Positions 42,299 to 53,430 of a DNA stretch of 64,000 nt are shown piece by piece; position 1 is the stretch's first letter, and every line of letters starts with the position of its first letter. The stretch is from NCBI RefSeq assembly GCF_024868665.1, contig NC_079901.1:3526142-3590141 (forward strand), given 5' to 3'. Position numbers and translations under genes: made by a program. Under the pieces are notes generated by a model. It saw only the letters and a program-made list of their open reading frames with translations. It was not told the DNA's origin and ran no database searches. The stretch comes from Triplophysa rosa. Lineage: Eukaryota > Chordata > Actinopteri > Cypriniformes > Nemacheilidae.

Positions 42299-43614
42299 AG
42301 GGGTCATATGGCGCGAACACGTGTTTTTCTGTGTCTTTGGTGTGTTATAAGTTGCCCATGCCTGTATTAGACATGTAAAATTGCTAAAATTTAAGTGTCA
42401 GAACAAAAGATGCAGTCTATCTAAAAGCGAATGCTCACCCAGACCTGCCTGAAACACCTCGTGTAACCACACCCCCACAAATCCACGTCAGTTCGTGGTA
42501 TGAGTTGACTAAGGGCGTTTTCACACCTGTGTATCGATTGCTTTGTTCCGAAACCGGGGGTTAAATCGCTACAGTATTTTAATTTATTTTAGTTCGGTTC
42601 GCATTCACAAGGCAATATTTCCAAACGGACCAAACTTTGTTAATAAAAGTCACGTGTGAGTAAACTCTCATTCGATTGGTCAGAGTCCATCTGTTTATTT
42701 TCCGGCCAGTAACGCGAGTGATAATGAGCGTCAGCTGCGCGTTGTCTCACGTATCTCATGGAAGAGCTCGGGAAGCATAAAAGGAGGAGAAGGACCAGAG
42801 AAAACCAGGCCTGGATTTTATGTTATGTTTTATTGTGTTTGTGTGGCCGGCAGTCGACTGTGAGGGAGCTGTCAGCACTTTACTTTCATTTTGTTCTTTG
42901 TTTATTTTATTAAAAGTTTGGTTTAACGTTCGCTGGTTTCCGCCTCCTTCCTTCCTTACTTTGAACATTGTTACAGGGAGCCATTAGCAAAACAATCCCT
43001 TTTGCGTCACGCAACTTTACATAATTACCCATCATACATTGTGATACAGTCTGGTTCGTTGGTCCGTTGGGTCGGATGGCTTTCACACGTCTACCGAACC
43101 GCTTCAGAGTTCGTTTGCAATCGGGTCGAGACCACCTTGTTCAGGCGGTCTCGGAGCGATTGTTTTGGGGCGGATCCTAGCGCAATTGCCGTGTTCACAT
43201 ATGCCTAAACGAATCGAACCAAGAGAGAAAACGCACCAGGTTTTGAAAAACCCTTATGTGTGAAAACGCCCTAAGACCGCCCAAATGTACTGTAAGGTGG
43301 GCATACCTGTCAGTACAATTGCTTTGGAACCTGATGTTTCAAATATGGTAAGAAGCGTTACATTTCCATCACACGCTTGCAGTATTCGACCAATCACTAC
43401 GCACTGGTTAACTGGCCAATCATAGCACACCTCGCTTTTCAGAGCGATGAGCTTTGTTCAAAAACCGCATGTTTCAGGGAGGTGGGCTAAGAGGAGATAC
43501 AAACATGCACAGTATGTGGAAAATACAGCATTTTTAACCTTAAATCGTGTATACGCATTGCATTACATCTAAAACAATCGATAATATTCGTTTTAGCCAT
43601 GTCATATGACTCCT
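42299..43614. mobile_element. Kolobok-type element, short form, split by a MITE
   Basis: Left end AGGGGTCATATGG after TTAA (42295-42298); right end complement AGGAGTCATATGAC before TTAA (43615-43618). TTAA duplication and the sister copy's THAP exon (53598-53819) point to Kolobok. Without its insert (42513-43271) it is ~550 bases and matches the sister copy at both sides, but lacks the sister's THAP-encoding middle, so it is an internal deletion derivative. Confidence 0.75.
42513..43271. mobile_element. Harbinger-like MITE (GGGCGTTTTCACAC ends) with TAA duplication
   Basis: A perfect 14-base terminal inverted repeat: starts GGGCGTTTTCACAC, ends GTGTGAAAACGCCC, flanked by TAA at 42510-42512 and 43272-43274. 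A 3-base TWA duplication suits PIF/Harbinger. The sister element at 53431 shows the empty site (TTGACTAAGACTGCCC), confirming the insertion. Inside, about 42776-42975, lies a stretch with CATAAAAGG, ATTAAA and TTGTTACA that could be a nested solo LTR. Confidence 0.8.
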
Positions 43615-43618
43615 TTAA

Positions 43619-44862
43619 ATGTTACAGTACTTTCATGTACACAATGAAATTAATAATTTATCTTATTTTACTTGTGCGACTCCAGATGTTAAGAGAAGTT
43701 AGGATACCTTAAAATAGTTTCAAAATATATTCCCCGTATCTAGAGAGGCATCTCTGTGATGCTGATCTCAGTTAGTGTCCCCTGTGACTATGAATTGAGT
43801 TGTTTTATTGTGACCCACGAACTGGATATTTCCATTAAAGTCGAATTTTTGTTTTTATAACTGGTGATAAAGAATGCAGTGTAATGTAGGAAAGGGCTCT
43901 TTGAGAGACTCCTAACATAGGTGCTAGCATCTGAGCTTGCTGTCTCATGAATAATTGACAACATCAAACCAATCGGAACAATTTGCTCCTCATAAAGCGA
44001 AGTGCTCGAGCAAGCTGGAAGTACTTAATCATTAATGAGGCAATTAGCTGAAACTGTTACACCTGGCCCAAGTCGTTTGCAGAATGGCCACTTGTCTGAC
44101 GCTCCACCAGAGGACTCTGGGATATTAACTGAAAGGAGACTTAGCAGGGTCATCTATTGACCAGCGGAATGGCGATGCCACAGATACGCTTACCTAAGTC
44201 TGTGTGCTAATCTAAAGTTTCACCACTCAGTTGGAAGAGCATCATGTTAGTAGCACAAGAATAATTACGTATATATCAAACACAGATTTTGATTGATTTT
44301 TTTACGTCAGCAAGAGGGTGCCATAATTTAAAACATAACTGTAGATCATAATAGCTGCTTCCACAAATTATATAAATTAATATGTTTCTTGACGGTTACA
44401 TTAAATTGACTACAACAAATACATGGTACATAGATATATGAATAGTTCTGACATGACAATTTTTGAAAAACATTTTAAAAAAGTAAGGCTAGAAGATGGA
44501 GAGAAATAAGCAGCCTGGGCCCATTCTTCGTACATCGCTAACTCAGTAAACTGGATTTGATTGTTGACGATTATGCATGATCTTGGATTGTTCGGTTCTT
44601 TGACGCTTATCCTGGACTTGCTGTCTGTTACCTTAAACCTGCTACCTGCTCTGGAGCAGGCTTATTTCATGTAAACAGGATTAGATCGCCACCATGCCAT
44701 GTCCACTTCATTCATATGAAAGCAACTTGTAAGCAAGGTGCATGATTAATAGAAAGAGCTTTCTGAATTTAAAATGTAATTAACGCAATGTTTTGTTTTA
44801 AGAGCAAAAACTTTTTTCTTGTGAGGGAGATTTTTGCCATATTGATTTGTTGGACTATCAAA
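43619..44862. other. Non-coding sequence with a possible transposon end
   Basis: No gene seen. From about 44519, GGGCCCATTCTTCGTACATC resembles the end of a fish DNA transposon, but no opposite end was found before 44863. Confidence 0.4.
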
Positions 44863-45401
44863 TCACACAGAAGTGAGTACACCTCTCACATTTTATAAAA
44901 TATTTTATTATATCTTTTCATGTGCAGGGGAGGAAAGAGTACTGGAAATTTGTACTTAAGTACAAGTACTGTTACATTGCTGAAATTGTACTCAATTACA
45001 AGTAAAAGTACTGGTGTTAAAAAAGTAATTGAGTAAAAGTAAAAATTACTCTTCTCAAAAACTACTCAGAGTACTACTCGTTACTTTTTAGTCAGGTTTA
45101 TTTAATGAATTAAGAATAATTATTAATAATCAAATTTCGAGATTTATATACAAAATAGCTACTTATAACAAAACACATCTTTACCTTACTGATAAAGCAT
45201 ATAACTGGATACAACTCAGACAAAATAATCATTCAATGTGTTGTTCTGTCTGTCTATTATGAGCTCAGTTCCCTTTCTGTCGGTCTCTCGACGTTGTGTC
45301 GAACCGACAGATGGGGTTCGTCCCTGAGAACCAATCGCTTCCGACTTCTTAGAAAAGGCGAATGAAATTTGCATGCCGGACTCCGCTCCCGGATATCCGG
45401 G

Positions 45402-45408
45402 TATAAAA
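45402..45408 (+). promoter_or_regulatory. TATA box of DIRS left terminus (copy 3)
   Basis: TATAAAA in CCGGGTATAAAAGGGAGACG, about 135 bases inside the terminus and ~200 before the first Gag Met at 45610. Confidence 0.65.
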
Positions 45409-45609
45409 GGGAGACGGCGTGCCTCATTCATTCACCTTTTGTTCTTCGGAGCCTTCGCTCATGATCAACAGACTTCGCTACAAGACTGCCGGCTCTACGA
45501 TGTGGTGCAGTGGACTGTCCCTTCCTGCAGCGACTTCCCCTGGGCGTCTCGGTGGTTCCAGAAGTGTTCGAGTTTTTTTCTCTAAAAGAGCAAATTTCTC
45601 CAGCGTGGC

Positions 45610-46745
45610 ATGTCCCGCTGTTCTCGTGGGTGCAACACACTCATCGAGGAGGGGGACGGACATGATGTCTGCTTCCAGTACGCTGGGGCAGATGTTGTGG
45701 ATACGTCCTGCCCGCACTGCGGGCGGTTGACGATTCAGACGTTGCGTCACGGGTGGCTGTGTTCCCACGGGACTCAGCCACCACCTCGTCTGCTTCCCAT
45801 TCTGTGACGGCAGGACTACGGCCCTGCCGCCCGCTATGGCGAGCAGCGAGGGTGATATGAGGATTATTGTGAGCGCTAATCCATCAGCCACTGCCTCACG
45901 GACCGTTCGTACCTCGTCTTGCTCGTCTGACCTTTCCCCATGAGACGGTCCGCCGTCTTATTCCTCAATCACGTATCGGACACGGTACGTGATGATGAGA
46001 TGTCTGTTGCAGCATCGGAGGGTGACTTACTGGTATCAGACTCCGACGATTCCTTGATGCTCCCTCCCTCGGGGGGTCGAGATCAGGAAGAAGCGGACGT
46101 CGAAATGTCAGCCATGCTTTCCCGGGCCGCCGGCATTGGGTTGCGGTGCACCGCACTGCCTCTCCCAACGCTCGCGGCTGGATACACGGTACATCGGGCT
46201 TGAGAGCGGCTCCAAGCCACACTCGCCCCCAGTGCCGTGTTCCCCCGGAAGTGCATGAGGAACCTAGTACGACCTGGAACGCCCCCTTCAGCGCATACAC
46301 GTCAACTAGTTCCATCACCCTTTCTTCCCTCGATGGTGGGGCAGCTAGAGGATACGTCGATGTCCCCCAGGGGCTCGACCTAGACTCCCGCCCAAAGCAC
46401 GTAGGCTTTTCGGCATCTGAGGTGTCGGGAGCTTACTCTGCTGCGGGCCAAGCTGTCCCCTCTCTCCACGCTATGGCCTTCGTGCAGGCCAATGCGCGGA
46501 GAGAGCTCCACGAGGGTAAGACCAACCCAGCGCTTATGCAGGAACTCCGCGGCTTCACCGACCTCGCTCTTGGGCGACCAAGGTGATTGCGCGGGCCCTG
46601 GGTCGGGCGATGTCCACACTTGTGGTCCAGGAGAGACACCTCTGGCTGAACCTTGCACAGGTGAGTAATACAGAAAAAGTCCGCTTTTTCGATGCACCCA
46701 TCTCGCAAGGGGGGCTGTTTGGTGATACTGTCGAGTTCGACAGTT
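45610..46745 (+). pseudogene. DIRS Gag (copy 3), frameshifted
   Basis: It starts MSRCSRGCNTLIEEGDGHDV with SCPHCGRLTIQTLRHG (Cys-rich motif), continues in other frames with EADVEMSAMLSRAAGIGLRC, PEVHEEPSTTWNAPFSAYTS, SLDGGAARGYVDVPQGLDLD, SLHAMAFVQANARRELHEGK and the FFDAPISQGGLFGDTVEF-like end. It is collinear with Gag of the minus copy but needs at least three frame changes. The first Met sits directly after the promoter leader. Confidence 0.8.
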
Positions 46746-47040
46746 AGGGAGCAGACAGAGGATATCAAGTATGTCCTCCCCAGCCGCGACTCGACTGCCC
46801 TCTGGCCGCCAAGATCCCGTGCACCGTCTGCTTCCCAGCAGCCCTGGTCTCGAAGAGGAGACCACCACCCCGTCAGCAGCCGTGGCGAAAGCCAAAGCTG
46901 CCCTCATGGAAAGACCCCAGGGAGATTGAGAATACCTTCGGGCCCGACCCCAGCCATTCCATTGCTGGTGGTCAATCCGGGACGGTTCCTGCCCCATCCC
47001 AACAGCCCATTCTAAAAGTTTTCTCCCTCTCTGGGCGTTT

Positions 47041-47264
47041 ATCACAGCCGCTCTCACCCTCTACACAACGGTGTTCGGCAACTCGACGTTGCGTCATGGC
47101 GAGACCAAATGTCGAGGATAATCAGCAGCCTAAGCACTCTCAATCGACGGTTCGTTGTGCCACATCATCGTCTGGGTATTATCACAGCCGCTCTCACCCT
47201 CTACACGACAGTGTTCGGCAACTCGACATTGCGGCAAGACCCAATGTCGAGGATAATCATCAGA
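47041..47264 (+). repeat. 140-base tandem duplication in DIRS copy 3
   Basis: ATCACAGCCGCTCTCACCCT recurs at 47041 and 47181, and similarity continues through CGAGGATAATCA in both units (about 85 bases each, units 140 apart), with a few differences. It lies in the Gag-RT spacer. Confidence 0.7.
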
Positions 47265-47454
47265 CATCATCGCCAGGCAGGTAAAACTGCAGAGCCGATC
47301 TCCTCTCCGGCCACCCCCCCCCCGGCAAGGGATCCGTCCCCAGGAGGTCAATGAAGCAGAACGTACCCCTAGCCTCCCTGTCGGTCCCTGGGAGCCTGAC
47401 AAGAGCTTCCCAAACCGTCACGGTGACTACGGGATACGGTCCGTCTCGGCTACG

Positions 47455-48480
47455 CGATCCCTCAGGGAGAGAGGTGTGCAGGGACTAAACTATCTCGACG
47501 ACTGGCTCATTTGACACACTCTTGAGATTTGTTATGTACACACAGGGACCTAGTGCTTCGGCACCTAGATCGATTGGGACCACAGGTCAACTGAAAAAGA
47601 GCAAGCTCTCCTCTGTGTGGAGCATCCTCTTTTTTGGTATGGAACTCAACTCTGTCTCCATTAGAGCGCGACTGCGCTCAGTCAGTGTTGAACTGCTTGG
47701 GTTCAAGCAGTCAGCGGGAAGAGGCTCCTGGGCACACGGCATCCTCGACGGTGGTGATACCCCTCGAGTTGATGCACATGAGACCGCTCCAACACTGGCT
47801 ACAGAGTCGAGTTCCCTGGAGAGCGTGGCACACGAGCAGCATGGTGATTACGCTTTTCTGCCGACGCACTCTAACCCCTTGGTCTTCAATGACCTTTCTA
47901 CGGACGGGGGTCCCTCTCGGGCAGGTCGAGACGCGTCAGTGTCGCAGACGCCTCCCTGCAGGGTTGGGGTGCCGTGTGCAATGAGCACGCAGTGTCGGGG
48001 CGATGGACAGGCCCCTGCCTGCGCAGGCATATCAAATTGCCTAGAGTTGTGGGATGTGCTACCCGCACTGAAGGGGTTACAACCTCTCGTTCAGAACAAG
48101 CACGTGCTGGTCCGGTCGGTCAGCACAACTGCCGTAGCGTTTTTTATCGCCACGGTGGCGTTCGCTTACAGCAGCTAACACGACTCGCCCGACGCCTCCT
48201 CCTGTGGAGTCCGCAGGTGAGCAGATCCCTGCGAGCCACACATATCCCAGGCGACCTGAACCAGACAGCCGATGTGCTCTCTCATCAGTTGAAGCCTCGC
48301 GGAGAGTGGCGACTCCACCCCCGCGCAGCCAGCTCATTGGGTACAGTCCGGGCGGGCTCAGGTAGTCCCCTTCGCCTCCCTGGACACCACCCATTTCCCG
48401 CTAAGGTACTCCCTGCCTCGGCACGGATACTCTAGCGCACTGCTGGCCGTGGGGCAAGCAGAAGTATGTCTTTCCCCCAG
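47455..48480 (+). pseudogene. DIRS RT end and RNase H (copy 3), RT core deleted
   Basis: Homology jumps from the pre-RT region (GYGPSRLRDP) directly to the last part of the RT palm (PSGREVCRD then NYLDDWLI-like sequence around 47487-47512), so motifs before the catalytic aspartates are gone. The RNase H follows in shifting frames: ISNCLELWDVLPALKGLQPL, VRSVSTTAVAF, RLLLWSPQVSRSLRATHIPG, DLNQTADVLSHQLKPRGEWR. Inactive. Confidence 0.82.
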
Positions 48481-48734
48481 TGAGCCTCATTGCACAGACC
48501 CTGTGCAAGGTCAGGGAGAGGAGCATCAAGTGTACTAGTTGCGCCATACTGGCCCAACCGGACTTGGTTCTCGGAGCTAATGCTCTTGACGACAGCTCCC
48601 CCCTGGCCGATTCCCCTTACGAAGGACCTGCTTTCCCAGGGGAAGGGCACGTTATGGCATCACGGGCTAGACCTCTGGAACCTCCATGTCTGGCACCTGG
48701 ACGGAAAAAGGAGATCCTGAGTGGCCTAACCCCT

Positions 48735-49672
48735 GCGGCGGTTAAGACCACTACTCAGGCTAGGGCCCTGGCCACTAGGCGACTATATGCCTATAGTGGT
48801 GCCTCTTCTCATCCTGGTGCTCTTCTCGAAGAGAAGACCCGCGGAGTTGCTTGATCAAGTGGGTGCGGTCCTCCCTGACACTTGAGAATAATCTCTCCCT
48901 TTCCACACTGAACGTGTATGTAGCCACTGTTGCCGCTCATCACGACCCAGTTGCTGGTAGTCTCTAGGACAGCACAACCTGATCATTTGGTTCCTAAGGG
49001 GCGCGGGAAGGCTACCACCTCACCCACGCTCTGTACCCTCTTACGACCTTGATGCGGTCCTGGAGCCCCCTCGGAGATGCTGCTCTTTCTCCCTTTCGAT
49101 GAAGACGGCTCTCGGGAGGACACTCAAGAGGGTAGCGGACGTACAAGCATTCTCCGTGTCCACAGATTGCCTAGAACTCGGGCCCGGTCATTCTCACGCT
49201 ATCTTGAGACCCCGGCCCGGCTACGTGCCCAAAGTTCCCACCACTCCCCCGAGACACCAGGTGGTGAACTTACAGGCGCAACCCAACCCCAACCCAACCC
49301 CATCCGTTTTGTGTCCAGTACGCGCATTGCGCCTCTGCTTGGACCGCACGCAGAGCCGCAGAAGCTCTGAGCAGCTCTTTGTCTGTTTTGGAGATCAGCA
49401 GGGAGGGCTGTCTCAAAAAGAGATTGGTGCACTGGAGCATGGATGCCGTCACTTTGGCGTACCTGTCCTAAGATCGCCTACGCCCACTGGGTGAGAGCTC
49501 TCTCCACACGGAGTACAGCCTCCTCGTGGGCACTGGCTCGAGGCGCCTCTCTGGCAGACATCTGCAGAGCTGCGGGTTGGGCTACACCCATCACCTTCGC
49601 GAGGTCTCCGCGTAAAACCGGTATCGGCTCGAGTCTTGCAGGCATCAGGCAAGACCGGCGGCCGATAGGGTG
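48735..49672 (+). pseudogene. DIRS tyrosine recombinase (copy 3), broken
   Basis: Pieces: ARALATRRLYAYS near 48762, NLSLSTLNVYVATVAAHHD-like sequence near 48890, LKRVADVQAFSVSTDCLELG (Arg box) from about 49125, LCPVRALRLCLDRTQSRRSS, and GASLADICRAAGWATPITFA near 49545. The HxxR box reads LSTR (His changed to Leu) and the nucleophile region after TFARS is shortened (no Tyr at the expected place). Clearly inactive. Confidence 0.82.
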
Positions 49673-50345
49673 TACGCCTATGACAGTACCTTCCCCCCTT
49701 TCTCCTAAGGGGGTCAAGCGCACTACTAGCCTCCCTTTTCCCCCCACTGGGTGAAGAACAGGCACTCCATCCATCACTAACAAGCACCTCCTGCGGGCGG
49801 GCTGGGCAGAGCAGCCCTGCCCCTTAGGCCGGGTATCTCCGGAGTTATTCGCAACATAGCTCTAACCGGACCTAGTGCTACCAGACGTTGCAACCCCCCA
49901 GTAGGGCGGTTCCATCTGATGTATCCTCATGCTGGTTCCCACCTTGGTAACCTATGACCTCCCCAGGTGGACCTCCACCTTGCGGTTTTCTCTTCAGCCG
50001 CACTTTCTTCCCATGAGTTCTCCCCCATCGGTGAGACCATGCTGGTATCTCCACTAGACTCCTCCCTGCGGTAGGAAGTGGTCTCTCTAGCGCATCCCCC
50101 ACTTGAGGAAGTAGCGCTTACCCAGTGGCCTTACGGTTCCGGGAGGCTTCTCGCTGTTAGAGAAACAAGGCCGCCGCCTGTGAGGCCGAAGGTAGGGGCC
50201 TTCCCACCTTTCAAGAAAGCTCTGGGACCCTCTACCTACCTACTCGTAGGTTACAATTTCACGGTAGCGCTCACGGCTGACACGCCCAGGCCAGTCACCG
50301 TCGCTTCGTTGAGATTGTGACAGGGCACAGTGTTATGGCGTTTTC

Positions 50346-50450
50346 CATTGGAACCCCATCTGTCGGTTCGACACAACGCCGAGAGACCGACAGAAAAGGA
50401 ACGTCTCAGTTACGTTTGTAACCTCGGTTCCCTGATGGAGGGAACGAGAC
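50346..50450 (+). repeat. DIRS internal complementary region (copy 3)
   Basis: Complement of the left end (GACAGAAAAGGAAC) joined to the complement of the right end (GTCTCAGTTACG ... GGAGGGAACGAGACG), same arrangement as at 2364 and 31975. Confidence 0.8.
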
Positions 50451-50527
50451 GTTGTGTCCTCTTGCCACAACACGTGCTGTCCTCTGCAGCAGTCGTGAGA
50501 GGTCTCAGGCTCCTCAGGTCACTAAGG

Positions 50528-50734
50528 TGAATGAATGAGGCACGCCGTCTCCCTTTTATACCCGGATATCCAGGGGCGGAGTCCGGCATGCAAATTTCAT
50601 TTGCCGATTTTCATTGGCCTTTTCTAAGAAGTCGGAAGCGATTGGTTCTCAGGGACGAACCCCATCTGTCGGTTCGACACAACGTCTCGTTCCCTCTATC
50701 AGGGAACCGAGGTTACAAACGTAACCGAGACGTT
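50528..50734 (+). repeat. DIRS right terminal repeat (copy 3)
   Basis: Inverse copy of 45266-45440, including the complement of the TATA region (CTCCCTTTTATACCC). It ends ...ACGTAACCGAGACGTT. Confidence 0.85.
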
Positions 50735-51349
50735 TTCCAGGTAAAACCATTTATGCACTTCCAACACTGTTCAATCATGTGTACTACGCCCCACAATGCA
50801 GAAAATAATAAATAAGAGCCCCAAATACTGCATGCGAAAAATGCTAAACATTTGTAAACTAAATTGCATTGAATTAGCATTAACAATCATATCTGTAGAG
50901 GAGCTGGCTGATCAATTACTCAACCTCAAGCCATCCAAGATGTATGTGACATTATTTATTAGGTAGAACAATAAAGATTTTTACCTGGAGTTGTGGTCCA
51001 TGGTTTTTCATGGTTCATGTCTTTAAACGTTCAAAATACAGATAGAGGCAACATAAAAGTAATCCCTGCGGCTTCTTTCGATGTAATGACGTCTTATTTA
51101 AGCGAGTCGATCGAACTGTGCAAGAAACTGAACGTTATTTACAACATTATAACAGTTTGCGAAACTGCTTCGCATGCGTTCCAATCGCATATGTTCTCTA
51201 CTCACTTATAAGGGCAGAGCACTTAGTGTAGAGACTTTGGAGAGAGATGGACAATTCTATCTCATGATATAGCCGTTTGGATGAAACTTGGCGAACGGAG
51301 TAATACAGGAGCTCAATATTTCTCCATATCTTGGACGAGCCTTCGTATT

Positions 51350-51431
51350 GTGTCCCTTTCCCACAGTGACTTTCAAGCGCGCATCAAACGGCGGTTTTGC
51401 GCGCTTGAAAGTCACTGTGGGAAAGGGACAC
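51350..51431. repeat. Perfect 33-base inverted repeat (hairpin)
   Basis: Arm 51350-51382 (GTGTCCCTTTCCCACAGTGA...) is the exact complement of 51399-51431, around a 16-base loop (51383-51398). It lies in the right internal part of the Tol2-like hAT. Its perfection in an element that is otherwise decayed is notable. Confidence 0.9.
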
Positions 51432-51957
51432 TGCCGCACACGTTCGTCCTCCATGATTAAACTAAACTGGCGGCAGATGTCTTGAAATCTGTGTGACGCA
51501 AGTTTTCTATGCGCGATTTGAGTGGACGGGGTCACGTGATGGGACTGATTATTCTCCTTAGCCAATCACATGAAGATTAAACAAATAAAGTAGCGACGAC
51601 AATGTGAGGAAAAACAGCGCAGTAAAAGTACCGATACAGCACAAAAAATTTACTCAAGTAAAAGTACACTGTTTTTAAACTACTTAAAAAAGTACAATTC
51701 CTGAAAAAACTACTCAATTACAGTAATTTGAGTATTTGTAATTCGTTACTTTCCACCACTGTTCATGTGACAACACTGAAGAAATGACACTTTGCTACAA
51801 TGTAAAGTAGTGAGTGTACAGCTTGTATAACAGTGTAAATTTGCTGTCCCCTCAAAATAACTCAACACACAGCCATTAATGTCTAAACCGCTGGCAACAA
51901 AAGTGAGTATGTGAATGTCCAAATCGGGCCCAAAGTGTCAATATTTTGTGTGGCCAC

Positions 51958-52999
51958 TAGGGCTGCAGCTATCGATTATTTTAGTAATCGAGTATTCTAC
52001 TGATTTTTCCATCAATTAATCGGATATTCGGATAATAAGTACTTTTTCTTTATTAAAGAGCCATACTAAATATACAAGAGAAAATAAGACAGGTCTCTTA
52101 AAACAACCAATTTGTTTCCTTTTTAGAAAAAATAACACATTTATTGCTGAAATTGCATACATTAATATCTATGAAAACTAAACCCATTTAGTACATTCCA
52201 TTGCCATATTCCATTCAAAATGCAATATAGGCGTAATACAAATGTATAAATAAGAAACATTAATAAAAATAGAAAGAATAATTTCAAAGGTAAACAACTA
52301 ACGTCAGCTTATGCATGATACATTTAGCTTATCTAAATTAGTTTTAGTTTATTTTTACTATTAAATAGTAATATATTTGTCCACATAAAAATACAGAGTT
52401 AACCGGACTTTTATTTTGGCAGGTCGTCGGAAGACACTTATTTTTTAGTGTGTTAGCTTCACTCAGTAAAATGTTATGAAATAAACTCTCAGAGCAACTC
52501 TGGAGATGAAGTTCATGTCCTCATAAAGCGCAGACGCAGACAAATTCATGAGCATCACGCGTGTAGTGCGTTAAACTGTGCAGTTCATTCACTCAGACAC
52601 GCAGAACAGACAGATGGCATGTGTAAATAACAGAATTCTGCATCCACTAGTGCGCATCTAGTTTTATAGACTCATCAAGTTTCACTCGCAAAATAGACCA
52701 AAACTAAGTAAAATAGCAGTTCACCATTTCAATAAGCTATCACTTATTTATCAGAATGAGAAATAGGTGTGAGCATGTGAACAGACTAAAATGCGTGTGT
52801 CGCGGTGAATGCGTGAGACTTGAGAGCCCTGTAACATGTATAGAGTTTAGCGGGCTGTGCGTTAGTAATAACGGTCCGTGGGGAAACGCAGTGCTCCGTG
52901 TGTACTGTAGTTAAATGGATTAAACGAGGCTTTGAGGCAACAAAAATTGCCTCGATGATTTTTTGTATTCGAATTACTCGAGGAATCGTTTCAGCCCTA
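51958..52999. mobile_element. hAT-type non-autonomous transposon in Tc1
   Basis: 1042 bases, ends TAGGGCTGCAGCTATCGATT (left) and ...TCGTTTCAGCCCTA (right), flanked by the perfect 8-base duplication GTGGCCAC (51950-51957 and 53000-53007). GTGGCCAC is part of the Tc1 3' region, so removing the insert restores Tc1. No transposase was found. Confidence 0.9.
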
Positions 53000-53007
53000 G
53001 TGGCCAC

Positions 53008-53240
53008 CATTATTTTCCAGCACTACCTTAACCCTCTTGGAGTTCACCAGAGCTTCACAGGTTGCCACTGGAGTCCTCTTCCACTCCTCCATGACGACAT
53101 CACGGAGCAGGTGGATGTTAGAGACCTTGCACTCCTCCACCTTCCATTTGAGGATGCCCCACAGATGCTCAATAGGGTTTAGGTCTTCACATTTCCCCTC
53201 AGCTTCTTTAGCAAGGCAGTGGTCATCTTGGAGGTGTGTT
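53008..53240 (-). pseudogene. Tc1-type transposase, C-terminal fragment
   Basis: Read on the minus strand: PIEHLWGILKWKVEECKVSN, IHLLRDVVMEEWKRTPVATC, EALVNSKRVKVVLENNGGH. The Glu in PIEHLW is the third catalytic residue of the Tc1 DD34E transposase. The two Asp blocks are missing, and a small deletion lies just before this part (near 53188). The stop and 3' end continue beyond the hAT insertion at 51957. Confidence 0.85.
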
Positions 53241-53430
53241 TGGAGAAAACGCCTTCTTGTTCCATGGCAAACAATGCAAATATTACATGATAAGTAATAG
53301 TTAAACAGAAATGTTATTCATTTTAAGTTTATGGTGTAGTCTTGTTTCTTTGATACGAATTAGCAGCATCATATCATATTAACATGATAGTACACTCTAG
53401 AATTCAAATTTGTTGTTAATTTAAAAATTT
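53241..53430. other. Non-coding spacer
   Basis: Nothing recognised between the Tc1 fragment and the Kolobok copy. Confidence 0.5.

Larger units (their letters stand above)
45266..50734 (+). mobile_element. DIRS retrotransposon copy 3 (both termini present, RT core deleted)
   Basis: The left terminus GTTCCCTTTCTGTCGG starts near 45268 and the right terminus ends ...CCGAGACGTT at 50734. In order: TATA box, Gag, deleted RT, RNase H, recombinase, internal complementary region (50346-50450) and right terminal repeat. The left terminus and the right terminal repeat (50528-50734) are inverse copies. It lies inside a Tol2-like hAT, so it is younger than that element. No target-site duplication is seen, as expected for recombinase-mediated integration. 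Confidence 0.92.
44925..51761. mobile_element. Tol2-like hAT element in Tc1, interrupted by DIRS copy 3
   Basis: Ends CAGGGGAGGAAAG (left) and, as complement of right, CAGTGGTGGAAAG, followed on both sides by the AAGTACT/ACTCAAGTAAAAGTAC repeats typical of Tol2-like hAT ends. A perfect 8-base duplication TTCATGTG flanks it (44917-44924 and 51762-51769). Without DIRS (45266-50734) it is ~1.37 kb. It holds a short unrecognised ORF (50993-51211) and a perfect 33-base hairpin (51350-51431). No transposase: non-autonomous. Confidence 0.9.
44863..53240 (-). mobile_element. Tc1-type transposon remnant containing two hAT elements
   Basis: Tc1-like sequence occurs in three blocks that join perfectly when the hAT insertions are removed: 44863-44924 (3' terminal part, CACAGAAGTGAGTACACC), 51770-51957 (subterminal part, with GTACAGCTTGTATAACAGTG and ACAGCCATTAATGTC), and 53008-53240 (transposase C-terminus). 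Both joins are confirmed by 8-base duplications. The 5' side (rest of the transposase and other end) is missing beyond 53240. It is the oldest layer of this nest. Confidence 0.88.

Noticed and set aside
45266..50734. DIRS terminal repeats as LTRs
   Set aside because: The ends are inverted, not direct, and there is an internal complementary region and tyrosine recombinase, so it is not an LTR element.
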